Positions 1 to 5,145 of a DNA stretch of 8,061 bases are shown here, piece after piece. The translations under genes and the position numbers were made by a program. The notes beneath the pieces are model-generated. The model was not told where the DNA came from, did no database searches, and saw nothing but the letters and a program-made list of their open reading frames with translations. Numbering within the stretch: the stretch's first letter is position 1; each line of letters opens with the position of its first letter. The stretch comes from Deltaproteobacteria bacterium. GTDB taxonomy: Bacteria; Desulfobacterota; Binatia; Binatales; Binataceae. Location of the stretch: contig DAHZDR010000220.1 in NCBI GenBank assembly GCA_027403435.1, forward strand, positions 1 through 8,061, read 5' to 3'.

Positions 1-143
1 GTATGCTCGCCGGTGCCGCAGCCGAGATCGGCGATTCGTTCCCCGGCGCCGCGCTCGAAGCGCAGGCGGGCGAAGATCAACTCGACCGGTTCGGCGCGGT
101 AGCGGCGGAAGCGATGGTAAAGTTCGGGGTCCCAATCAGCCAT
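1..143 (-). CDS. Tam-like class I SAM-dependent methyltransferase, N-terminal fragment
   Basis: The gene is read leftward and leaves the window after 47 codons. The protein begins MADWDPELYHRFRRYR and reaches a clear SAM-binding motif I, IADLGCGTGEH, at about residues 37-47. A start of the M-x-D-W-x-P-x-L-Y type followed within about 40 residues by DLGCGTG is typical of trans-aconitate 2-methyltransferase (Tam) and its close relatives, which move a methyl group from SAM to a carboxylate. Only the start is visible, so substrate specificity is inferred; a generic class I methyltransferase is the main alternative. The ATG at 141-143 has a modest ribosome binding site, GAGG (plus-strand 151-154), 7 nt upstream. 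It is divergent from the aldo/keto reductase and separated from it by a repeat-filled 367-bp gap. Confidence 0.8.
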   Translation of the reverse strand, partial: MADWDPELYHRFRRYRAEPVELIFARLRFERGAGERIADLGCGTGEH

Positions 144-207
144 CGGACGGCCTCACGGACGCAATCGTTGCGCGTGCGAGCATACGGCGCACGTCCCATC
201 CGAACAA

Positions 208-228
208 GCGCCGCCCTCAATGCGGCGC
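208..228. other. 7-bp perfect hairpin between the methyltransferase and repeat cluster 1
   Basis: Arms 208-214 (GCGCCGC) and 222-228 (GCGGCGC) are perfect complements around a 7-nt loop. The hairpin abuts the first repeat. No T-run follows on either strand, so it does not look like an intrinsic terminator. It may be part of the repeat cluster or chance in GC-rich DNA. Confidence 0.35.
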
Positions 229-260
229 CGATGGACCCTCGGGTCAAGCCCGAGGGTGAC
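228..260 (-). repeat. Family-B hairpin repeat (copy 1, cluster 1)
   Basis: Arms CCCTCGGG (236-243) and CCCGAGGG (249-256) are perfect complements around loop TCAAG (244-248). It carries the flanks TGGA on the left and TGAC on the right, which mark the minus orientation (loop CTTGA on the minus strand). The 33 bp at 228-260 are identical to 1619-1651 in cluster 2, so the copies are recent or kept uniform. Readthrough in one minus frame gives MDPRVKPEGD. Confidence 0.85.
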
Positions 261-308
261 GGCATAGAGACGCCCGAGGGTGACGGCATAGAGACGCCCG
301 AGGGTGAC
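248..308. repeat. 24-bp tandem repeat of a half hairpin arm
   Basis: Two identical 24-bp units (261-284 and 285-308) follow a 13-bp partial copy (248-260) that is the right half of the family-B hairpin. Each unit ends in the arm CCCGAGGG plus TGAC and lacks the partner arm and loop. On the opposite strand a unit begins GTCACCCTCGGGCGTCT, which closely matches the truncated copy beside the family-B hairpin in cluster 3 (2120-2144). The period is a multiple of three, so open frames run through it. Confidence 0.85.
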
Positions 309-315
309 GGCAGCG

Positions 316-395
316 CGTCATGGCCGGGCGTGACCCGGCCATCCACGTTCCACCGTCCTCTTGTCTGTCATGGCCGGGCTTGACCCGGCCATCCA
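316..395 (+). repeat. 80-bp composite repeat of two family-A hairpins, left copy
   Basis: Two family-A hairpins (arms ATGGCCGGG and CCCGGCCAT; 320-342 with loop CGTGA, 370-392 with loop CTTGA) are joined by a 27-bp linker (343-369). The whole block recurs in direct orientation at 1537-1616 with 77 of 80 positions identical. The two copies bracket the aldo/keto reductase gene. Confidence 0.9.
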
Positions 396-500
396 TTGCG
401 GCAACGCTTGACAACGCGCCAGCGGCGGACAACTTCTCGGAATAATCCGACAATCGATCGAAGTACGCGGCGCATTCGCCCATAACGACGCGACTCGCAC
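396..500 (+). promoter_or_regulatory. Upstream region of the aldo/keto reductase; likely promoter area, no convincing promoter
   Basis: This is the repeat-free DNA left between cluster 1 and the aldo/keto reductase ribosome binding site, so the promoter should be here or inside the repeats. It holds a perfect TTGACA at 408-413, but nothing like a -10 box lies 16-18 nt downstream. The nearest AT-rich hexamer, AATAAT (441-446), is 27 nt away. A 14-bp palindrome with arms TCGGA and TCCGA sits at 437-450 and could be an operator half or chance. I assign no start site. Confidence 0.3.
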
Positions 501-505
501 AGGAG
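501..505 (+). promoter_or_regulatory. Ribosome binding site AGGAG that sets the aldo/keto reductase start
   Basis: AGGAG lies 5 nt before the ATG at 511. An in-frame GTG at 505 would overlap this site, so ATG 511 is the better start. Confidence 0.8.
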
Positions 506-510
506 TGACG

Positions 511-1554
511 ATGCAGTACACCAGGCTCGGCAATACCGGCATGACCGTCTCGCGCATCTGCCTCGGATGCATGAGTTACGGCGACAAGAAATGGCGCGAA
601 TGGACCGTCGGCGCGGACGAGGCGCGTGAACATTTCAAGCTCGCGCTGGATTCGGGAATCACGTTTTTTGACACCGCCGACGTCTATTCGCTCGGCGCCA
701 GCGAGGAAATCACCGGCCGCTGGCTGGGCGAAATGGCCGCGCGCGACGATCTGGTCGTCGCCACCAAAGTCCATGGCGCGATGGCCAAAGGCGCCAACCG
801 CCGCGGCCTCAGCCGCAAGCATATTATGGAAGCCTGCGAGAACTCGCTGCGCCGGCTCAAGATGGATTACATCGACCTGTATCAAATCCATCGCTGGGAC
901 TATGCGACGCCGATCGAGGAGACGCTCGACGCGCTCGACACGCTCGTGCGTCAGGGCAAGGTGCGCTATCTCGGCGCGAGCAGCATGGCGGCGTGGCAGT
1001 TCTCGAAGGCGCTGCATACGGCGGACGCGCGCGGATGGCATCGGTTTGCCGCGATGCAGAATCATTACAATCTGGTCTATCGCGAAGAGGAGCGCGAGAT
1101 GATTCCGCTGTGTATCGATCAGGGCGTGGGCGTCATTCCGTGGAGTCCGCTGGCGCGCGGCTTTCTGGCCGGAAATCGCAAGCGGGAGGGCGGCGACGCG
1201 GCGACGACGCGGGCGCGCACGGACGATTTCGCGCGCGGCCTGTATAATCAGGAACACGATTACGATATCGCCGAAGCGACCGAAAAGGTCGCCCGCGCGC
1301 GCGGCGTGACGCCGGCGCAGGTGGCGTGCGCGTGGATTCTGCAAGCGCCGGGAGTGACCGCGCCAATCGTCGGCGCGACCAAAGCGCATCATTTGAAGGA
1401 GCTGATCGCGGCGGTCGAGATCAAGCTGACGGCGGAAGAAGTGGCGGCGCTGGAAGCGTCCTACCGGCCGCATCCGGTGCTCGGCCACGAGCAGCCGAAG
1501 CCGGCGCGGATGGCGTCGGCGGCGGACGTCCTTCTCCGTCATGGCCGGGCTTGA
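511..1554 (+). CDS. Aldo/keto reductase (NADPH-dependent oxidoreductase, YajO-like group)
   Basis: The predicted product has 347 residues and should be a cytosolic TIM-barrel oxidoreductase that reduces aldehydes or ketones with NAD(P)H. It opens with MQYTRLGNTGMTVSRICLG, the usual first strand of the group. The catalytic tetrad is complete: Asp54 and Tyr59 (FFDTADVYS), Lys86 (VATKV) and His127 (LYQIHRWD). Later landmarks are QNHYNLVYREEE (183-194), VIPWSPLARGFLAG (208-221) and the cofactor-side PIVGATKAHHL (285-295). The physiological substrate cannot be told from sequence. Most relatives end soon after a HPVLGH-like segment (here 321-326); this one runs about 21 residues further. The final RHGRA and the stop codon lie in the 80-bp repeat, so the tail appears to have been altered by repeat insertion. 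It is a single gene, flanked by direct repeats. Confidence 0.93.
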   Translation: MQYTRLGNTGMTVSRICLGCMSYGDKKWREWTVGADEAREHFKLALDSGITFFDTADVYSLGASEEITGRWLGEMAARDDLVVATKVHGAMAKGANRRGLSRKHIMEACENSLRRLKMDYIDLYQIHRWDYATPIEETLDALDTLVRQGKVRYLGASSMAAWQFSKALHTADARGWHRFAAMQNHYNLVYREEEREMIPLCIDQGVGVIPWSPLARGFLAGNRKREGGDAATTRARTDDFARGLYNQEHDYDIAEATEKVARARGVTPAQVACAWILQAPGVTAPIVGATKAHHLKELIAAVEIKLTAEEVAALEASYRPHPVLGHEQPKPARMASAADVLLRHGRA

Positions 1555-1616
1555 CCCGGCCGTCCACGTTCCGCCGTCCTCTTGTCTGTCATGGCCGGGC
1601 TTGACCCGGCCATCCA
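1537..1616 (+). repeat. 80-bp composite repeat of two family-A hairpins, right copy
   Basis: Hairpins at 1541-1563 (one arm mismatch, CCCGGCCGT) and 1591-1613 are joined by a 27-bp linker that differs from the left copy (316-395) at one base. Three mismatches in 80 bp in total. The first 18 bp overlap the end of the aldo/keto reductase and supply its stop codon: the TGA within the CTTGA loop. Confidence 0.9.
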
Positions 1617-1618
1617 GA

Positions 1619-1651
1619 CCGATGGACCCTCGGGTCAAGCCCGAGGGTGAC
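1619..1651 (-). repeat. Family-B hairpin repeat (copy 2, cluster 2)
   Basis: Arms 1627-1634 and 1640-1647 are perfect complements around loop TCAAG. Identical over 33 bp to 228-260. Confidence 0.85.
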
Positions 1652-1680
1652 CAAATGGCCGGGCTTGACCCGGCCATCCA
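1652..1680 (+). repeat. Family-A hairpin repeat (last copy of cluster 2)
   Basis: Arms 1655-1663 and 1669-1677 are perfect complements around loop CTTGA, followed by the usual TCCA. It ends directly before the hairpin at the GIY-YIG start. A TGA in the loop (1666-1668) is the last in-frame stop before that gene. Confidence 0.85.
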
Positions 1681-1704
1681 CGCTTCGCTAGCCCCGTCGA
1701 AGCG
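1681..1704 (+). promoter_or_regulatory. Hairpin abutting the GIY-YIG start codon
   Basis: CGCTTCG (1681-1687) pairs perfectly with CGAAGCG (1698-1704) around a 10-nt loop, and the ATG begins at the next base. There is no Shine-Dalgarno sequence in this stretch, so the hairpin occupies the place where the ribosome would bind. If formed in mRNA it should lower or condition translation. The structure is seen directly; the regulatory role is inferred. Confidence 0.5.
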
Positions 1705-1992
1705 ATGAAAGGCGGCTGGGTCTACATCATGACGAATCGTCCGAACGGCACGCTTTACGTAGGCGTGACCGCCGACCTTGCGCGCCGCGTGTGGGAGCAT
1801 CGCGAAGGGTCGGTCGAGGGTTTCACGAAACGCTATGGCCTAAGACGGCTGGTTCACGCCGAGTGGCACGAGGACATCAGAGATGCGATTCAGCGCGAAA
1901 AAAATCTCACGCACTGGCCGCGTGCGTGGAAGCTGTCGCTGATCGGGCGCAGCAATCCGCACTGGGACGATCTCTACGATAGCCTCACATAG
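1705..1992 (+). CDS. Small GIY-YIG domain nuclease
   Basis: The 95-residue protein is a single GIY-YIG nuclease domain with no added DNA-binding domain. The signature is VYI (6-8) and YVG (18-20), with 11 residues between the two key tyrosines, Tyr7 and Tyr18. LARRVWEHR gives the catalytic arginine (Arg27 or Arg28) and His32. IQREKN gives the metal-binding Glu65. The C-terminal part, WPRAWK...NPHWDDLYDSL, is characteristic of the stand-alone proteins often annotated as GIY-YIG nuclease family protein. Family members cut one or both DNA strands with a divalent metal; the biological role of this small group is not established as far as I know. The length is normal and all active-site positions look intact. 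No other in-frame start exists after the stop at 1666. It lies between two repeat clusters in mostly opposite orientation. Confidence 0.92.
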   Translation: MKGGWVYIMTNRPNGTLYVGVTADLARRVWEHREGSVEGFTKRYGLRRLVHAEWHEDIRDAIQREKNLTHWPRAWKLSLIGRSNPHWDDLYDSLT

Positions 1993-1997
1993 TCGAA

Positions 1998-2059
1998 TGG
2001 ATGGCCGGGGCGAGCCCGGCCATGACGTTCAATGTCGTGGGCATCGACGGGCCATGACG
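1998..2059 (-). repeat. 62-bp direct repeat with inverted family-A hairpin, left copy (cluster 3)
   Basis: Contains a family-A hairpin in minus orientation (arms 2001-2009 and 2015-2023, loop GCGAG) followed by a 36-bp tail ending GGGCCATGACG. It recurs at 2183-2244 with 60 of 62 positions identical. It starts 6 bp after the GIY-YIG stop. Confidence 0.88.
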
Positions 2060-2085
2060 ATCGTCGGTTGGTTGCGCGAATGATG

Positions 2086-2114
2086 TGGATGGCCGGGTCA
2101 AGCCCGGCCATGAC
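2086..2114 (-). repeat. Family-A hairpin repeat in minus orientation (cluster 3)
   Basis: Arms 2089-2097 and 2103-2111 are perfect complements around loop TCAAG, with TGG before and GAC after. This is the exact reverse complement of the plus-oriented copies in clusters 1 and 2. Confidence 0.85.
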
Positions 2115-2119
2115 GCACT

Positions 2120-2176
2120 GCTGTCGCCTTCGGGCGTCTTTTTTGCTGTCGCCCTCGGGCTTGACCCGAGGGTCCA
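2120..2176 (+). repeat. Family-B hairpin with truncated half-arm copy (cluster 3)
   Basis: A full family-B hairpin (arms 2152-2159 and 2165-2172, loop CTTGA, then TCCA) is preceded 25 bp upstream by a truncated copy of its left arm. The 16 bp at 2120-2135 match 2145-2160 with one difference. The same arrangement, a half arm in tandem before a full hairpin, occurs in cluster 1 on the other strand. Confidence 0.8.
2125..2144 (+). terminator. Possible intrinsic terminator after the GIY-YIG gene
   Basis: CGCC (2125-2128), a TTCG loop and GGCG (2133-2136) are followed by TC and six T residues. A UUCG-capped stem before a T-run is terminator-like, and it lies 132 bp after the GIY-YIG stop. The stem is only 4 bp and coincides with the truncated family-B arm, so it may simply be repeat debris. 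Confidence 0.3.
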
Positions 2177-2182
2177 TCGGGC

Positions 2183-2244
2183 TGGATGGCCGGGGCGAGC
2201 CCGGCCATGACGATAAATGTCGTGGGCATCGACGGGCCATGACG
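2183..2244 (-). repeat. 62-bp direct repeat with inverted family-A hairpin, right copy (cluster 3)
   Basis: Arms 2186-2194 and 2200-2208 around loop GCGAG, then the same 36-bp tail as 1998-2059 with two substitutions. It is the last repeat before acnA, whose stop codon lies 26 bp further on. Hairpins here could end transcripts arriving from both convergent genes. Confidence 0.88.
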
Positions 2245-2269
2245 TCCAGTCGGATCAGCCGTGCGCTCG

Positions 2270-5035
2270 TCAGGCGCGCAGCAGTTCGCGCAGGACGTAG
2301 GGCAGCACGCCGCCGTGGCGGATATATTCGACATCCTCGGGCGTATCGATGCGCGCGAGCACGTCGAATTCCGTCACCTTGCCGTTTTCTTCGGCGCGCA
2401 CCTTGAGGATCTGGCGCGGCTTGAGGCCCTGCTTAAGGCCGGCGATCGCATAGACTTCGCGGCCGGTGAGGCCGAGGCTGGCGCGATTCTGGCCGTTGAC
2501 GAATTCGAGCGCCAGCACTCCCATCCCGACCAGGTTGCTGCGATGGATCCGCTCGAAGCTTTCGGCGATTACCGCGCGCACGCCGAGCAACAGCGTGCCC
2601 TTGGCCGCCCAATCGCGCGAGGAGCCGGAGCCGTATTCCTTGCCGGCGATAATGATCAGCGGCACGCGCTCCTTGCGATACTGTTCGGCGGCTTCATAGA
2701 TAGTCGTTTTGGCGCCGTCCGGCAGATGCGCGGTGACGCCGCCTTCGACGCCCGGCACGAGCAGATTCTTGAGCCGGATATTGGCGAAGGTGCCGCGCAC
2801 CATCACTTCATGGTTGCCGCGCCGGGCGCCATAGGAGTTGAAGTCCTTGAGCTGAACGCCGTTGGCGACGAGGTAGCGGCCGGCGGGACTGTCGGCCGCG
2901 ATCGAGCCGGCGGGCGAAATATGGTCGGTGGTGACGCTGTCGCCGAGGATCGCGAGCGCGCGGGCGCCGGCGATATCGCCGACCGGCGCGGGCGTCGGGC
3001 CGACGCCGTCGAAAAAAGGCGGCGCCTTGACGTAGGAGGAAGCGTCGGACCACTGGAACAGATTGCCCTCGGGGATTTTCAGGCTCTGCCAGCGCTCGTC
3101 GCCCTCGAAGACCTGGCCGTACTCGGCGCGGAACATCGCGGAATCGACCGAGGCGGCGCTCGCGGCGTCGATTTCGGCGGCGGTCGGCCAGATTTCGCGC
3201 AAATATACGGGCGCGCCTTTGGAATCGCGGGCGAGCGGCTCGACGTTGGGATCGAAGTCCATCGTGCCGGCGATCGCGTAGGCGACGACCAGCGGCGGCG
3301 AAGCGAGATAGTTGAAGCGCACGACGGGATTGATGCGCCCTTCGAAATTGCGATTGCCGCTCAGGATCGCGCAGGCGACCAGATTTCCCCGCTTGACCGC
3401 GCCGGCGATCGGCTCGGCGACCGGGCCGCTGTTGCCGATACAGGTGGTGCATCCGTAGCCGACCAGGTTGAAGCGCAGTTTTTCGAGATATTCCGTGAGG
3501 CCGGCGCGCTTGAGATAGGCGGTGACGACCTTGGAGCCCGGAGCGAGGCTGGTCTTGACCCACGGCTTGACGGTCAGGCCGCGCGCGACGGCTTTTTTGG
3601 CGAGCAGGCCGGCGCCGATCAGCACGGAGGGATTCGAGGTGTTGGTGCAACTGGTGATCGCGGCGATCACCAGGGCGCCGTGGCCGAGCGGAAATTTTTC
3701 GTCCTCCATTGCGACTTCGACGCGCGTGGCGATCGGTCCGGTCTCGGGCGGGGCGACCCGTTCATGCGGCGCGACCTCGGGGCTGCCGCCTTCAGCGATC
3801 CAGCGCTCGACGACTTTCGGATCGACCGAATCGTGATTGGCGACTTCCCTGGCCAGATCGGCGCGAAAGGTGCGCCGCGACGTGGCGAGCGTAATCCGAT
3901 CCTGCGGGCGGCGCGGTCCGGCAAGACTGGGTTCGACCTCGGCGAGCTTGAGTTCGAGCGTGTCGGTGAAGATCGGTTCGGGCGACGCGGCCGTGTGGAA
4001 CAGGCCTTGCGCCTTGCAGTAGGCCTCGACCAGCTTGATTTGTTCCTCGGTGCGGCCGGTCAGGCGCAGATAGGCAAGCGTCTGATCGTCCACCGGGAAG
4101 AAGCCGATCGTGGCGCCGTATTCGGGCGACATGTTGCCGATCGTGGCGCGGTCGGCGACGCTGAGATGGGCGATTCCGTCGCCGTAAAATTCGACGAACT
4201 TGTTGACCACGCCCCACTTGCGCAGCATCTGGGTGACGGTCAGCACCAGGTCGGTGGCGGTGGCGCCGGGCCGCAACGCGCCGGTCAGACGCATCCCGAC
4301 AACCTGCGGAATCAGCATCGGGCTGGAGCGGCCGAGCATCGCGACTTCGGCCTCGATACCGCCGACGCCCCATCCGACGACGCCGAGTCCGTTGACCATC
4401 GTGGTATGCGAATCGGTGCCGAAGACGCTGTCGGGATAGGCCTCGCCGGCGGCGGAGACGAAGACCACCGGGGCGAGATATTCGAGATTCACCTGATGGA
4501 CGATGCCGGTGTCGGGCGGGACGACGCGGAAATTGGCGAAGGCGCGCTGGCCCCAGCGCAGGAACTGGTAGCGCTCCTGGTTGCGCTCGAATTCGAGTTC
4601 GGCGTTGCGGGCGAAGGAGCTCGGCAGGCCGTAGGAATCGACCTGCACGGAATGGTCGATCACGAGATCGGCGGGCTGGAGCGGATTGATGCGGTCGGGA
4701 TCGCCGCCGAGCCGGCGAATCGCGTCGCGCATCACGGCCAGGTCGGCGACCACCGGCACGCCGGTGAAATCCTGGAGCAGCACGCGCGCGGGCATGAAGG
4801 AAAATTCGCGATCGCCGTCGCGCGCGCCATTCCATCGCGCCAGCGCCGCGACGTGTTCGGCGGTGACGTTGGCGCCGTCTTCGCGGCGGAGCACGTTTTC
4901 GAGCAGCACCTTGATCGAAAACGGCAGGCGGGCGAGATCGAAGCCGCGTTTGGCGAGCGCATCAAGTGAATGGATAACGTAGCTGTTGGCGCCGACGTTG
5001 AGCGTCGTGCGCGTGCTGAAACTATCTTTGCTCAT
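2270..5035 (-). CDS. acnA: Aconitate hydratase, AcnA/IRP1 family
   Basis: The 921-residue cytosolic enzyme interconverts citrate and isocitrate through cis-aconitate in the TCA and glyoxylate cycles. The three cysteines that bind the [4Fe-4S] cluster are Cys463 (TSCTNTSNPS) and Cys529 and Cys532 (GYGCTTCIGNSGP). Other family landmarks are LPFSIKVLLENVLRR (37-51), DHSVQVDSYG (127-136), VFGTDSHTTMVNGLGVVGWG (204-223), GDSVTTDHISPAG (698-710) and the swivel-domain GKEYGSGSSRDWAAKG (798-813). The order (core domains, linker, C-terminal swivel domain) and the length, slightly above the 891 residues of E. coli AcnA, fit AcnA rather than AcnB. The ATG at 5033-5035 precedes MSKDSF, matching the usual N-terminus, but no good Shine-Dalgarno sequence precedes it. 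The 110 bp upstream carry no repeat. It is convergent with the GIY-YIG gene across repeat cluster 3. No truncation or frameshift is seen. Confidence 0.97.
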   Translation of the reverse strand: MSKDSFSTRTTLNVGANSYVIHSLDALAKRGFDLARLPFSIKVLLENVLRREDGANVTAEHVAALARWNGARDGDREFSFMPARVLLQDFTGVPVVADLAVMRDAIRRLGGDPDRINPLQPADLVIDHSVQVDSYGLPSSFARNAELEFERNQERYQFLRWGQRAFANFRVVPPDTGIVHQVNLEYLAPVVFVSAAGEAYPDSVFGTDSHTTMVNGLGVVGWGVGGIEAEVAMLGRSSPMLIPQVVGMRLTGALRPGATATDLVLTVTQMLRKWGVVNKFVEFYGDGIAHLSVADRATIGNMSPEYGATIGFFPVDDQTLAYLRLTGRTEEQIKLVEAYCKAQGLFHTAASPEPIFTDTLELKLAEVEPSLAGPRRPQDRITLATSRRTFRADLAREVANHDSVDPKVVERWIAEGGSPEVAPHERVAPPETGPIATRVEVAMEDEKFPLGHGALVIAAITSCTNTSNPSVLIGAGLLAKKAVARGLTVKPWVKTSLAPGSKVVTAYLKRAGLTEYLEKLRFNLVGYGCTTCIGNSGPVAEPIAGAVKRGNLVACAILSGNRNFEGRINPVVRFNYLASPPLVVAYAIAGTMDFDPNVEPLARDSKGAPVYLREIWPTAAEIDAASAASVDSAMFRAEYGQVFEGDERWQSLKIPEGNLFQWSDASSYVKAPPFFDGVGPTPAPVGDIAGARALAILGDSVTTDHISPAGSIAADSPAGRYLVANGVQLKDFNSYGARRGNHEVMVRGTFANIRLKNLLVPGVEGGVTAHLPDGAKTTIYEAAEQYRKERVPLIIIAGKEYGSGSSRDWAAKGTLLLGVRAVIAESFERIHRSNLVGMGVLALEFVNGQNRASLGLTGREVYAIAGLKQGLKPRQILKVRAEENGKVTEFDVLARIDTPEDVEYIRHGGVLPYVLRELLRA

Positions 5036-5145
5036 CTAATTTGACCATTTCCGGAAAGTAACGTCCTCTGTCGCCGACGCCTCGACGATTCGCGCGCGCC
5101 GAAATTCCACCATAGCGTTTGCGCGCCGGAGGGGAAAACCGCGGC

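Noticed and set aside
408..446. Promoter from TTGACA (408-413) and AATAAT (441-446)
   Set aside because: The 27-nt spacing is far from the usual 16-18 nt, and no acceptable -10 box lies at the correct distance.
505..510. GTG start two codons earlier for the aldo/keto reductase
   Set aside because: It would overlap the AGGAG ribosome binding site, which is well spaced for ATG 511, where the family's MQYTRLG start lies.
244..1800. A 518-codon minus-strand open frame across the aldo/keto reductase and repeats
   Set aside because: It is the complement of a complete aldo/keto reductase with its catalytic tetrad, extended by stop-free repeat sequence. The product is arginine-rich and shows repeat peptides only.
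228..2244. CRISPR array
   Set aside because: The palindromes occur in both orientations with irregular spacing, and the intervening linkers are themselves repeated, unlike unique equal-length spacers. No cas gene is visible.
2261..4969. A 902-codon open frame on the plus strand opposite acnA
   Set aside because: acnA carries all expected active-site motifs in the minus frame. High GC with strong third-position bias removes stops from the antisense frame, and the antisense product is low-complexity with no recognisable domain.
5109..5138. acnA promoter with a TATGGT -10-like box (minus strand, 5109-5114) and TTTTCC 18 nt upstream
   Set aside because: The -35 hexamer matches only three of six consensus bases, and such matches are expected by chance.
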